Assembly (NCBI GenBank): GCA_026388155.1
Contig: JAPLKI010000016.1
Span: forward strand, 124,001 to 188,000
DNA from: Elusimicrobiota bacterium
GTDB lineage: Bacteria; Elusimicrobiota; Elusimicrobia; Elusimicrobiales; UBA9959
DNA length: 64,000 bases
Direction: 5' to 3'
Positions 1 through 8,215 of the stretch are shown one piece after another. How positions within the stretch are numbered: position 1 is the stretch's first letter; the number at the start of each line of letters is the position of its first letter. The notes beneath the pieces were generated by a model. It searched no databases. It was given only the letters and a program-made list of their open reading frames with translations, and was not told the DNA's origin. A program made the translations under genes and the position numbers.

Positions 1-716
1 TCGAACGTCTTCAGCGCGACAATAAAACCCATGCCCTCTTTGGATATGAGATTCGCGGCGGGCACCTGACAGTCGGTGAATATGACCTCCCGCGTGGCCG
101 AGGCGCGTATTCCCAGCTTTTTTTCTTTCTTGCCGAAATCCATGCCCTTAGTGCCTTTTTCAACGATGAACGCGCTCGCGCCCCGCGTTCCCTTTGTCTT
201 ATCGGTCATCGCTATCACCGTGTAGACTTCCGCCTCTCCCGCGTTCGTTATCCACTGCTTGGTCCCGTTCAATATGTAGTGGTCGCCTTCTTTTCTGGCG
301 GTTGTTTTTATTGAGCCCGCGTCCGAGCCGGCCTCGGCCTCGGTTATGCAGAACGCGGCGAGCCTTTTGCCCTTGGCTATGTCGGGCAGGAACCTCTGCT
401 TCTGCTCTTCCGAGCCATACAAAAGTATCGGGATAGCCCCAAGTCCCGTACCCGCAAATCCAAGCGCTATGCCGCCGCAGGCTCTGGACAATTCCTCGGT
501 CACAAGGCACATGTCCATGATGCCGCCGCCCAGGCCCCCGTATTGTTCCGGTATGTAGACGCCGAACAGGTCGCTGTCGGCCAGTATTTTCATTATCGGC
601 CAGGCGAATTCTTCGGTCTCGTCGTAATGCGCCGCGACGGGCTTTATTTTTTCATCGGCGATTTTCTTCGCTAGATCGCGCGTCATGATCTGTTGTTCGG
701 TCAGTAAATAGTTCAT
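1..716 (-). CDS. acyl-CoA dehydrogenase (3' end outside window)
   Basis: Flavin-dependent acyl-CoA dehydrogenase, catalysing alpha,beta-desaturation of an acyl-CoA; only the N-terminal ~238 residues are in the window. Visible family signatures are a helical N-terminal domain starting MNYLLTEQQ, a glycine-rich EQYGGLGGG turn, and the middle-domain motifs ITEAEAGSDAGSIKTTA and LNGTKQWITNAG that contact FAD and substrate. The start is ATG at 714-716, with a strong GGAGGTGACC ribosome site directly upstream. The catalytic glutamate region lies outside, so the substrate class (short chain, glutaryl or other) cannot be decided. A hairpin element separates it from purA upstream on the same strand. 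Confidence 0.9.
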   Translation of the reverse strand, partial: MNYLLTEQQIMTRDLAKKIADEKIKPVAAHYDETEEFAWPIMKILADSDLFGVYIPEQYGGLGGGIMDMCLVTEELSRACGGIALGFAGTGLGAIPILLYGSEEQKQRFLPDIAKGKRLAAFCITEAEAGSDAGSIKTTARKEGDHYILNGTKQWITNAGEAEVYTVIAMTDKTKGTRGASAFIVEKGTKGMDFGKKEKKLGIRASATREVIFTDCQVPAANLISKEGMGFIVALKTF

Positions 717-733
717 GGTCACCTCCGTGAATA

Positions 734-810
734 GGCTGAAGGCTAAAGGCTGAGGGCTGAAGGTTTACAAGAGAATTTTCTTAACTTCAGCCTTCAGCCT
801 TAAGCCTTCC
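734..810. repeat. intergenic word-repeat hairpin E1 (GGCTGAA type)
   Basis: The left arm (734-763) is built of variants of GGCTGAAGGCTAAAGG. The right arm (785-810) is its complement, CTTCAGCCTTCAGCC. The centre is an A/T-rich near-palindrome, AAGAGAATTTTCTT. The purA stop codon (TAA, 800-802 on the minus strand) lies inside the right arm. First of about 27 such elements in the window. Confidence 0.75.
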
Positions 811-1825
811 TCAGGTCAAGCACATCCAGAAGCCCTGGGCCGTAGGAAACGAGTGAAAGTTCCGGATACGGATAAATTCCAGACAGGCGCTCTATCCTGT
901 CAAGGAAAGCCCGGGCTTTCCCCTTTATGTCGGAAAGTTTCGCGGGGGAGGCTCCGCCCTGATATAGATCTATGTGAGTCACCGCAAGGCGCGTAGCGGA
1001 GTTTATGGCTATTGCCCTGAAAGCGGTTTTTTCCTCAAACTCGCCTATGCGCCGCAGTCGCCCGCTTACCGAGCCCACCTCACGGCCTTTTGTGTGGTGG
1101 AGTTTCATCTTTTTGGGATCTTTCACTTCTTTTTCAAGAGGCCCGGGGCCCACGCGGGTGACATAGGGCTTGAATATGGCGTAAACATCGCGCACATATT
1201 TCGGGCCCAGGCCCGCTTCGGCCAGAAAAGTTGAGGCGGTGGTGTCGCGCGACGTGACGAAGGGATATTCCCCGTGCAGGAGGGAAAGCTTTATTCCCTG
1301 TGTTCCTTCAAGCAGCACCTTATCCCCGTTGCTCAGGGCTTTATTGAGCAGGCCGGCGACATCCTTAATAAAAGGTTTGAGGCGGGGTTCGTCTTTGGCG
1401 AAACGTATCTTCCTGCGCTCGATCCTTTCTTTTACCGCCTCTCCCAGGCCTGTGCCCACACTGCCGATGTTGTTCATTATGCGGGCGTCGGCACGTTCTT
1501 TCTCCATCTGCCGCGCTTCTATCACCACTGCGTTAGGATCTATTATGACGCGGTTAGCGGAGCCGGTGTCGGCCATTTCCTTCAGGAGCCAGTCGGTTAT
1601 AAAATAGGTGCCGGCGCCAAGCACCAGTTTGGCGTTCTTGTTCACAAAACCGGCCGGAATGGATTTAAGCGCGAAGATACGGTCTTTGAAGAAAACGGTG
1701 TGACCGGCATTGGGGCCTCCGACCTTTATTGAATACCGGTAATCGTCTTTATAAGCCAGGTAGGCGCAAATCTTGCCCTTGCCTTCGTCCCCCCCCTGTC
1801 CGCCAACTATAATATCAACCGGCAT
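800..1825 (-). CDS. purA: adenylosuccinate synthetase, short archaeal-type
   Basis: Converts IMP and aspartate with GTP to adenylosuccinate in AMP synthesis. Motifs in order: GGQGGDEGKGK P-loop-like GTP site near the N-terminus, GGPNAGHTV, EGTQG at mid-protein, SRDTTAS, and SVSGRLRRIGEFE near the C-terminus. The protein is 341 residues, against about 430 for most bacterial enzymes; this length and the compact C-terminus match the archaeal type. The start chosen is ATG at 1823-1825 (MPVDIIVGG), preceded by GGAGG; an in-frame extension to 1954 only reads through repeat DNA. The stop lies in hairpin E1. purB is upstream on the same strand, consistent with a purine operon interrupted by repeats. 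Confidence 0.93.
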   Translation of the reverse strand: MPVDIIVGGQGGDEGKGKICAYLAYKDDYRYSIKVGGPNAGHTVFFKDRIFALKSIPAGFVNKNAKLVLGAGTYFITDWLLKEMADTGSANRVIIDPNAVVIEARQMEKERADARIMNNIGSVGTGLGEAVKERIERRKIRFAKDEPRLKPFIKDVAGLLNKALSNGDKVLLEGTQGIKLSLLHGEYPFVTSRDTTASTFLAEAGLGPKYVRDVYAIFKPYVTRVGPGPLEKEVKDPKKMKLHHTKGREVGSVSGRLRRIGEFEEKTAFRAIAINSATRLAVTHIDLYQGGASPAKLSDIKGKARAFLDRIERLSGIYPYPELSLVSYGPGLLDVLDLRKA

Positions 1826-1842
1826 ATTGAACCTCCAAATAC

Positions 1843-1929
1843 TTGCCCCGCTCTTTTGGTGCGCAACTCCTGACTCTACAAACAGCGTGCTGCCTATACG
1901 TCTTTTGCTACGGCCAAAAGAGCGGGGCT
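1843..1929. repeat. palindromic element P, copy 1
   Basis: An ~86-bp unit with inverted ends: TTGCCCCGCTCTTTTGG at the left and CCAAAAGAGCGGGGCTT at the right. The interior reads ACTCCTGACTCTACAAACAGC. A second copy follows at 2022-2108. The same ends flank an insert inside the histidine kinase gene at 13944-14031. No ORF of its own, so a small non-autonomous element is likely. Confidence 0.8.
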
Positions 1930-2020
1930 TGCGTAGGTGCCGTAACAGGCACAAGCCTATGGCAGTGCCGTATCAGGGCCTATGGCCATCAAACGGCCTG
2001 TGTGCCTCAGACGGCCAATA
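1930..2020. repeat. spacer repeat with GGCCTATGGCCATCAAACGGCC
   Basis: Between the two P copies lies a segment with GTGCCGTAACAGG followed by a nested palindrome (CAGGCACA...TGTGCCTC) holding GGCCTATGGCCATC and AAACGGCC. Close relatives occur at 7557-7592 and 29615-29640. The whole 1826-2184 gap between purB and purA consists of repeats and shows no gene. Confidence 0.65.
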
Positions 2021-2021
2021 C

Positions 2022-2108
2022 TTGCCCCGCTCTTTTGGTGCGCAACTCCTGACTCTGCAAACAACGTGCTGCCTATACGTCTATTGCTACGGCCAAAAGG
2101 GCGGGGCT
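2022..2108. repeat. palindromic element P, copy 2
   Basis: Nearly identical to copy 1, with the same inverted ends (CCAAAAGGGCGGGGCTT at the right, one base different). It is followed by GC-rich sequence running into the 3' end of purB. The purB stop codon (2185-2187) lies in a TCAGACGGCC word that also closes copy 1's flank, suggesting that the repeat reached the purB terminus. Confidence 0.8.
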
Positions 2109-2184
2109 TGCGTAGGAGGGGAAACCGCCATGCGGTGTCCCCTAAGCTGTCGGGAAAGGGTCGTCTGCAAAGGCACGATGTGTA

Positions 2185-3558
2185 TCAGACGGCCATTTTG
2201 GCCAGTTTCCCGGCCAGCCCGATGTAAGGTTTGGCAAGTAGCGCCCTTAATTCCGCGCGCACCGCCGGTTTTACCGCTAGTTTTTCCACGAACGTTTTAA
2301 GGTCCCGCATGGTGACGTCCCGCCCGCGCGTGAGGGCCTTAAGCGCTTCGTAGGGTTTGCTGAAACCGTGTTTGCGCAGTATGGTTTGAATGCCTTCCGC
2401 ATAAATTTCCGGGCGGTCGCCAAGCATTTGGGCGGCTCGAGCCGGGTCAACGGCCATGCGTTCCAGCCCGGCTATTACGGAGCGGTAGGCTATAAGGCAG
2501 TGTGCGAAGGCCGTTCCAAAATTGCGTTCCACAGTGGAGTCCGATAAATCCCGCTGGAGCCTTGAAACAGGCAGCTTGGCCGAGAAAAAACCGGCCAGGG
2601 CATTTGCGAGCCCAAGGTTTCCCTCGGCGTTCTCAAATTGGATCGGGTTTATCTTTTGCGGCATGGCGGAAGACCCGACTTCCTGTTCCAGCGCTTTCTG
2701 GATGATCAGCCCGTCGCTTATGTAGCGCCACAGGTCCTGAACCAGGTCGAGCAGCACAGTATTTGTCCGGCGCAGGTTGTCAAAGAGTTCGGCATACGTG
2801 TCATGCGGATCTATCTGGGTGGCGAAGCGGTTCAACCTTAATTTTATATCAAGGTCCTGATTAAGACTTCCTACCAGGTTTCTAGAGAACCTGAGCCAGT
2901 CAACGGCCGGCCACGCGGCTGTATGAGCGTTATAATTTCCGGCGGCTCCGCTGAATTTTACCGAGATGGTAAGGGCGCTAAGCCCGGAGACCTGGCGGTT
3001 CAGGCGTTCGGAGAAAACCCGGAATTCCTTGCCGAAGGTGGTGCCCACCGCGCTCTGGCCGTGTGTTCGGGCGAGCAGGGGGGTCAGAGCGTGAGCGTTC
3101 GCGAGCGCGGATAGTTTTTTTGTTATAACTCTCAATTCCGGTATCAGCACGCGGCTAAGGGCCTGCGAAAGCATTATGGCGTAGGCTATGTTGTTTATAT
3201 CCTCGGAGGTGAGTGCGAAATGAGCGTATTCTTTCAGGCCGCGCATGGAGGTGGCTGCCAGTTCATCCTTAAGGTAGTATTCCACCGCCTTCATGTCGTG
3301 GTTGATTTTCGCCTCGGTTTTTTTTATTTTTTTCAGCGCGGCCGCGGAACCTTCCGCTACCCGCGCGAGCCTGCGCCGCTCCGCGCTTGTAAGTTTTCGT
3401 ATGCCGGTCCCCGGCCAGCCGCACAGCAGTTCCAGATAGGCGCATTCCGCTTCGAGGCGGCGGCCTATAAGGGCGGCTTCGGAAAAATAGGGCCGCAGGG
3501 GTGCCGTAATCGCGGCGTACCGTCCGTCCACCGGGCTGATATTAAGAATGGAGTCCAT
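2185..3558 (-). CDS. purB: adenylosuccinate lyase
   Basis: Fumarase/aspartase superfamily lyase that splits SAICAR and adenylosuccinate, releasing fumarate, in the purine pathway. The N-terminus NISPVDGRYAAIT resembles the long E. coli-type PurB, and at 457 residues the length matches that type. The superfamily signature GSSAMPQKINPIQFENAEGN is intact, including the catalytic serine loop; HGQSAVGTT near residue 165 provides the active-site histidine region. Start ATG at 3556-3558; no clear Shine-Dalgarno is visible. The divergent region to motA holds its promoter. Its 3' end abuts palindromic element P. Confidence 0.95.
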   Translation of the reverse strand: MDSILNISPVDGRYAAITAPLRPYFSEAALIGRRLEAECAYLELLCGWPGTGIRKLTSAERRRLARVAEGSAAALKKIKKTEAKINHDMKAVEYYLKDELAATSMRGLKEYAHFALTSEDINNIAYAIMLSQALSRVLIPELRVITKKLSALANAHALTPLLARTHGQSAVGTTFGKEFRVFSERLNRQVSGLSALTISVKFSGAAGNYNAHTAAWPAVDWLRFSRNLVGSLNQDLDIKLRLNRFATQIDPHDTYAELFDNLRRTNTVLLDLVQDLWRYISDGLIIQKALEQEVGSSAMPQKINPIQFENAEGNLGLANALAGFFSAKLPVSRLQRDLSDSTVERNFGTAFAHCLIAYRSVIAGLERMAVDPARAAQMLGDRPEIYAEGIQTILRKHGFSKPYEALKALTRGRDVTMRDLKTFVEKLAVKPAVRAELRALLAKPYIGLAGKLAKMAV

Positions 3559-3754
3559 GTGCCTATGTTACCAAATAACAAAATCGGGTTACAATTCCTG
3601 TGAAGAAAATGTGCAATGGCTCAAAGGGGCAAAATTAAAGGATACCCCTCACTTTATGTCTCTGTTCCGTTCCCGCTCTGCCTTTCTTAAGCTGGGCTCG
3701 GCGCCTCTATTTTTTATATTATATTTATGTAAGAAATAGTTAATACCGGACAAG

Positions 3755-3760
3755 TATAAT
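3755..3760 (+). promoter_or_regulatory. candidate -10 box for motA
   Basis: AAGTATAAT contains a perfect TATAAT hexamer 39 bases upstream of the motA start. No good -35 hexamer is visible at the expected spacing. The 240-bp gap 3559-3798 between the divergent purB and motA genes otherwise shows no gene and no hairpin element. Confidence 0.4.
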
Positions 3761-3798
3761 AAAAGTGTGCGGGCCACGGATTTTAAAAGGACAAAATC

Positions 3799-4566
3799 AT
3801 GGATGTAATGACAATAGCGGGTTTCGCGTTGGGCGCTGCGGTTGTAATCTGGGGTGTGCTTTCCACCAGTATAGCCGACAAGCTTTTTAACCCTCAAGGT
3901 ATTGTGCTGGTTTTGGGCGGGACGCTCGCGGCTACGGTGGTAAACACCTCATTTACAAGGTTTTCCAGCGGGGTGAAGGCGTTTTTTAATATTTTTTTAA
4001 CCCCTCCCGTCCCCTCTTTGGCGGAATGTGTGAGCGTGGTGACGGGGCTTGCGGATACCGCGCAGAAGCAGGGCGGCCTTATGGCCCTGCAGAATGTGGA
4101 CGGGCGTTTCGCCGGAGGTTTTCTTAAACGCGCGGTGAGCGTGGCCATGATAAGCGCCCAGTCGCATGAAACCCGGGCTATATTGGAGGAAGAGGTGCGC
4201 CGCCGCCGGCTGGACATACAGGAAGACTCCAACCTTTACCGCACCATGGGCGTGCTTTCACCCATGTTCGGCCTTATAGGCACCCTTTTCGGCATCATAC
4301 AGACTCTCAGCAATATTTCAGACCCCGCGGCGATAGGCAAATCTATGGCCGTGGCGATCAGTTCCGCTTTTTTCGGTATCGCCCTGTCCAATCTTGTTTT
4401 TGTGCCGGTGGCGAATAAAATCCGCTTGCGCGCGATGGAGGAAACACTTGCGCTGCAGGTACTGCTTGAAGGGGTGCTTGATATAATGGCCGGAAAAACG
4501 CCGCACCTTATAGAAATACATCTGCGCGGTTACGAGAAGCAGTCAGCGTCATCCGCCAAGGGATAA
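3799..4566 (+). CDS. motA: MotA/PomA-type proton or sodium channel stator subunit
   Basis: Inner-membrane stator subunit that forms an ion channel with MotB and pushes on a rotor through its large cytoplasmic loop. The 255 residues show the MotA layout: two N-terminal membrane helices, a charged cytoplasmic region (HETRAILEEEVRRRR around residues 125-140), then a helix pair with LSPMFGLIGTLFGII, which carries the conserved channel proline, and a final helix before a charged tail. Start ATG preceded by AAAGGA. motB follows after 3 bases, so the two are surely co-transcribed. ExbB/TolQ is the alternative family, but the MotB partner argues for MotA. Confidence 0.92.
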   Translation: MDVMTIAGFALGAAVVIWGVLSTSIADKLFNPQGIVLVLGGTLAATVVNTSFTRFSSGVKAFFNIFLTPPVPSLAECVSVVTGLADTAQKQGGLMALQNVDGRFAGGFLKRAVSVAMISAQSHETRAILEEEVRRRRLDIQEDSNLYRTMGVLSPMFGLIGTLFGIIQTLSNISDPAAIGKSMAVAISSAFFGIALSNLVFVPVANKIRLRAMEETLALQVLLEGVLDIMAGKTPHLIEIHLRGYEKQSASSAKG

Positions 4567-4569
4567 ACC

Positions 4570-5196
4570 ATGCGTTTTTACGAAAGGGAAGACGAGCTTG
4601 AAAACGAACTGAACCGCGGGGCGCTGTGGGCTATTACCTACGGAGACATGATGAGTTATCTGATGATCTTCTTCATGATCCTGTTCGCCTTTTACAGTTC
4701 CAAAAATATTACCTCCCAGTTTAGCGTGAAAAGCCTTGAGGAAACTTTCGGGCACGATAACCAGATAGTCAGCACTCTTTTTTCAAAACATGGCATACAA
4801 CAGATAGCGCAGGTTGAAATTTCGGCCAACAAGATAACCATAAATTTTGCGGAGCCCATCCTGTTCGACCCGGGAAGCGATAATTTGAAAGCCTCCTCTT
4901 TCCCGCATTTACAGGACCTGGCGAAGGTTTTCAGCGAGCTGCCGAACCCCATACAAATTGAAGGCCACACCGACAACAGGCCGCTGGGCAGGAATGCCCG
5001 CTACCGTTCCAACTGGGAATTGTCAGCCGCCCGGGCTTTCTCGGTGCTGAGGTTTTTCCTTTCCAAGGGGGTAGCGCCCGAGAAGCTTTCGGCCGTGGGT
5101 TATGGCGAGTTCAAGCCCATAAAGAGCAATGATACCCCGGAGGGCCGCGGAGCCAACCGGCGCATCGAGATAAATATAATCCGGCATGAAATATAA
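4570..5196 (+). CDS. motB: MotB-type stator subunit with OmpA peptidoglycan-binding domain
   Basis: Stator partner of MotA, anchored to peptidoglycan. A single membrane helix near residues 23-43 (ITYGDMMSYLMIFFMILFAF) carries Asp26, corresponding to the ion-binding aspartate of MotB. The periplasmic part (about 75-205) is an OmpA-like domain with IEGHTDNRP, SNWELSAARA and GYGEFKP and the NRRIEI end, all typical of MotB. At 208 residues it is shorter than E. coli MotB (about 308) because the plug/linker region is compact. No other flagellar stator or export genes lie nearby. Hairpin E2 follows. Confidence 0.92.
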   Translation: MRFYEREDELENELNRGALWAITYGDMMSYLMIFFMILFAFYSSKNITSQFSVKSLEETFGHDNQIVSTLFSKHGIQQIAQVEISANKITINFAEPILFDPGSDNLKASSFPHLQDLAKVFSELPNPIQIEGHTDNRPLGRNARYRSNWELSAARAFSVLRFFLSKGVAPEKLSAVGYGEFKPIKSNDTPEGRGANRRIEINIIRHEI

Positions 5197-5203
5197 TGAC
5201 AGC

Positions 5204-5284
5204 AGGGGCTAGCGCTTAGGGGCTAGGGGAGAGGTGTAAGGAACTCCTGCCCTAAACTCTCTACCTTCGCCTCTATACCCTGGC
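5204..5284. repeat. intergenic hairpin E2 (GGGGCTA type)
   Basis: The left arm repeats GGGGCTAG-like words and the centre is GTAAGGAACTCCTG, the shared core. The right arm, with CCCTAAACTCTCTACC, is imperfect. It sits between motB and the sensor kinase, which lacks a clear Shine-Dalgarno after it. Confidence 0.6.
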
Positions 5285-5299
5285 GATGTATCGTAAATC

Positions 5300-7429
5300 A
5301 TGAAACTTACCACCAGATTCTTTCTTATACTGCTCGGCATAGCTGTGGTGCCTCTATTGCTGTCGGTCGCCTGGAACATCAAGCAGTATAACTCCTCTGT
5401 TACCAGCTATTACGATCTGCACAAGGGCATTTCAAGCCTTTCCGCCGCCAACGTGGACGAATGGTTCCTGGGTGTTAACAGGGACCTTGCTTTTCTCTAT
5501 GAAATAGAAAATCCGCTTAATAAAAAGAATATCAGCGACATTCAGGTAATCCAACAGGCTACGCGCATTAATTCCGATATCATGTCGCTCAGCATGCTTG
5601 CCAAGGACGGGAAGGAGCTGTTTTTCCTGCAGAGCGAGACTGTACAATCGGCCAGCCCTCTTGCATCTTATCAAACCGAGCTGATAAAAAGAGTGCAGGC
5701 AAGCGGCATCGTTTCCGGCGGGGATGTTTTGTGCCTTAGCCGCCACGCTTATTATCCGCTGGCCTACCCGCTGGTGGACGGGCGGGTGGTGGTTTTCCAT
5801 TTTTTAATGGATAAGCTTCTGGCAAAAATAAATTCACAGGAGACCGGCCGTACCGGGGAAGTTGTGCTGACCGACGGCCGGGGCAGGGCGCTGCCGTGCC
5901 AGAGATTACGCGGCGGCAAACCGGATCCGGCGGAATTGCTGAGGATCTTCCGCGCCGGCGGCAGGACGGGGCGGCTTGACGCCATTACGATTGTGGGCAA
6001 GCCCTATTCAGGCGCCTACTCTGCCGTGGGCAAACTGGACTGGGCGGCCCTGTCCGTGCAGACGGATGACGAGCTTTACGGCCGCCAGAAAAAATCCATA
6101 TTTATCTTTTCAGTGTTCGCCGTGACGGTATTCGCCATAACGCTTTTTGTGGTGTTTTTGATTTCAAACCGCATTATAGGCCCCATCAACAACATGGTCA
6201 ACGGGGTGAAGGGTTTTCTTAAAAACCAGCACCTTGACAAAATAATACCGGCGGTAGGCTGGCCCGAGATAAAAATACTGGTCGGCGTTTTAAACCGCAT
6301 GATGCTGGAGCTGCAGGCCTACCGCGCTTTCCAGCTTAACCAGATAGTGGAAGAGAAAAATAAGGCCCAGGCTCTTATCGATACGATCCCCGACGGGGTG
6401 CTGCTTATCGACGACAGGGGCGGCCTTATCTATTCCAATCAGACGGCGCTGAACCTGCTTGGCATACCAAGGATGGCGGCTGATGTCCTGATACCGCGCT
6501 CCGTAAAAAACGAGGCTTTTTACGCGGAATTTTCCAAACTGAGCCTGTCCAAAGAAAAATTTTTCCGTTCGGAGCTGGAAGCCCCTCTTTCTAACACTAC
6601 CTCCACCGTGCTGAAAAGTTTCCGCATAATAGCCAACCAGTTCATGCTGGCTACCCTGAAACGCCACGGCCGCGTCATTATTATCAGGGATATAAGCTAC
6701 GAAAAGGAGCTTGAAAAGGCGAAGGAAGATTTTTTCCACATGATTACCCACGATATGCGCGCTCCGCTTGCCACCATACAGGGTTATGCCGAACTGCTGA
6801 TGAAAAAAGTTCCCCCCTCGCCTTCCACGGACAAGTATTTTAAAAGTGTGCTTTATTCTTCCAGGCGCCTGCGGGGTATGATAGACGATATTTTAAATAC
6901 CACCAAGCTTGAGCGCGGCACCATGGCTCTCCAGATAGATAAAATGTCCGCCGGCGAGCTTATAACCAGAGTCTGCGAAAACCACGAACCGGTGGCGGGC
7001 CCGAAGAACATAAAGATAAGCGCGCCGCAGCCTGCCGTTCCGATTATATTCAACGGTGACCCGATTCTTCTTGAGCGCGTGGTCACAAACATTGTGGGCA
7101 ACGCCTTGAAGTTCACGCCTTCCGGAGGCAGTATAACGCTTTCCTGTTCGGAAACCGCGGACGAGGTTCTTTTTAGCGTGCGGGACACCGGCCCCGGCAT
7201 ACCGGAAGACAAGCGGCAGATGATCTTTGAGAAATATTCCCAGATGGAAGAGCATAAAAGCATGGGTTTCGGCCTGGGGCTTGCCATGTGCAAGATGACC
7301 GTGGAGCTGCATAAGGGCAAGATATGGGTGGAGTCGGAGGTGGGTAAGGGCAGCGATTTCCTTTTCACAGTTTCAAAAAAAATGACGCAGGAGGCAAAAC
7401 CCGAGACGCAAGCTGAAACAAAAGCTTGA
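5300..7429 (+). CDS. membrane sensor histidine kinase (extracytoplasmic sensor-HAMP-PAS-HisKA-HATPase)
   Basis: Sensor kinase of 709 residues. A membrane helix at about 6-26 is followed by a periplasmic sensor region (about 27-262, Cache-like in length and layout). A second helix lies at about 266-291, then HAMP (about 292-345), PAS (about 355-460, starting ALIDTIPDGVLLIDDRG), the phosphoacceptor helix with His484 in MITHDMRAPLATI, and an HATPase domain with NIVGNALKF, DTGPGIPED and GFGLGLAMCK. Followed, after a repeat-filled gap, by two receivers and an OmpR-like regulator, probably its output. Position just after motAB suggests control of that motor module, by inference. Confidence 0.9.
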   Translation: MKLTTRFFLILLGIAVVPLLLSVAWNIKQYNSSVTSYYDLHKGISSLSAANVDEWFLGVNRDLAFLYEIENPLNKKNISDIQVIQQATRINSDIMSLSMLAKDGKELFFLQSETVQSASPLASYQTELIKRVQASGIVSGGDVLCLSRHAYYPLAYPLVDGRVVVFHFLMDKLLAKINSQETGRTGEVVLTDGRGRALPCQRLRGGKPDPAELLRIFRAGGRTGRLDAITIVGKPYSGAYSAVGKLDWAALSVQTDDELYGRQKKSIFIFSVFAVTVFAITLFVVFLISNRIIGPINNMVNGVKGFLKNQHLDKIIPAVGWPEIKILVGVLNRMMLELQAYRAFQLNQIVEEKNKAQALIDTIPDGVLLIDDRGGLIYSNQTALNLLGIPRMAADVLIPRSVKNEAFYAEFSKLSLSKEKFFRSELEAPLSNTTSTVLKSFRIIANQFMLATLKRHGRVIIIRDISYEKELEKAKEDFFHMITHDMRAPLATIQGYAELLMKKVPPSPSTDKYFKSVLYSSRRLRGMIDDILNTTKLERGTMALQIDKMSAGELITRVCENHEPVAGPKNIKISAPQPAVPIIFNGDPILLERVVTNIVGNALKFTPSGGSITLSCSETADEVLFSVRDTGPGIPEDKRQMIFEKYSQMEEHKSMGFGLGLAMCKMTVELHKGKIWVESEVGKGSDFLFTVSKKMTQEAKPETQAETKA

Positions 7430-7835
7430 TTAAACGCGCGCATTTTTGTTTAGTATGTCAGAGTTGCAAAAAAACAGTTTTCTCAAGCCGGCAGACCGGG
7501 AAGCACCGGGCGTCACCTTATAAAGCCCGGCGGCTAATCCGCCCCAATGCCTGCGCAGGTGCCGTAACAGGGCCTATGGCCATCAGACGGCCGTGCGCTG
7601 TGCAGTGCGTCACGGGGTGCGACAGATGGAGGATAGTTTCTCCTCGTTATTCAGGAAATTTCCGCTTCGGGAGGTTCAGCGCAGCGACCAAGCGAAGCGC
7701 AGGAAGCAAGCGACGAGTTAATGGAGGGCAGAGCCCTCCTTGTGGAGCACCGGGCGTCACCTTATAAAGCCCGGCGGCTAATCCGCCCCGTGCGCTGTGC
7801 AGTGCGTCACGGGGTGCGACAATGAGGACCGCTAT
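7430..7835. repeat. repeat-filled 406-bp gap with duplicated units A and B
   Basis: No gene is visible here. Unit A (43 bp, 7503-7545 and 7747-7789) begins GCACCGGGCGTCACC and folds into two hairpins, CCGGGC...GCCCGG and GGCGGCTAATCCGCC. Unit B (33 bp, 7592-7624 and 7789-7821) begins CGTGCGCTGTGCAGTGCG. Between A and B of the first set lies GTGCCGTAACAGG plus GGCCTATGGCCATCAGACGG (7557-7592), the word also seen at 1977-1998 and 29615-29640. A GGAGGG/CCCTCC hairpin occurs at 7723-7739. Confidence 0.8.
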
Positions 7836-8213
7836 ATGCTAACTATACTTGTGATCGATGATAGTTTTGAATTCAAGACCATGGTGTCCGACTATTTCAT
7901 GGAGCTGGGCTACAAACTCGAAACCGCCGAAGAAGGCCGTGAAGGCATATTAAAAGCCAAGACCAAGAAGCCGGATATTATATTCCTTGATGTGATGATG
8001 CCGGGTGTGGGCGGCATAGAAGTGATCCGCGAATTGCAGTTGGACGATGATACCCGTAATATCCCGATACTTGTAATTACCGGCACTTACCTTAATAAGA
8101 ACCTGGGCGAACTTTTCAGGCAGGAGCCCAACTGCCGCGAGTTCATGAGCAAAACCGTGGAAATGTCCTTTCTTCAAAAAAAAGTTGAAGCGCACCTGCC
8201 CAAAAAAACCTGA
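7836..8213 (+). CDS. stand-alone receiver domain (response regulator)
   Basis: A 125-residue single CheY-like domain. It has the acidic pair IDDS near residues 7-10, phospho-acceptor Asp52 in FLDVMMPG, threonine in LVITGT, and a lysine in the FMSKTVE segment, so it should be phosphorylatable. No output domain is present; it may act like CheY on a motor or pass phosphate onward. The start is ATG at 7836 with GAGGA upstream; an in-frame upstream ATG lies in repeat unit B and is rejected. The stop is two bases before the next receiver gene. Confidence 0.88.
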   Translation: MLTILVIDDSFEFKTMVSDYFMELGYKLETAEEGREGILKAKTKKPDIIFLDVMMPGVGGIEVIRELQLDDDTRNIPILVITGTYLNKNLGELFRQEPNCREFMSKTVEMSFLQKKVEAHLPKKT

Positions 8214-8215
8214 AA

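Noticed and set aside
1843-2300. Small open frames on the plus strand through the purB-purA gap
   Set aside because: They run through palindromic repeat DNA and into the antisense of purB; no Shine-Dalgarno or family similarity.
3220-3603. 127-residue plus-strand frame opposite purB
   Set aside because: Shadow of the purB coding strand, composition dictated by the real gene.
3799-5196. TolQ/TolR or ExbB/ExbD pair instead of MotA/MotB
   Set aside because: The second protein has a MotB-type OmpA domain with GHTDNRP and NWELSAARA, and the first has the four-helix MotA layout; TolR/ExbD lack an OmpA domain.
7503-7821. Integron attC site
   Set aside because: Units A and B fold into hairpins but lack the conserved GTTRRRY/RYYYAAC core sites, and no integrase is present.
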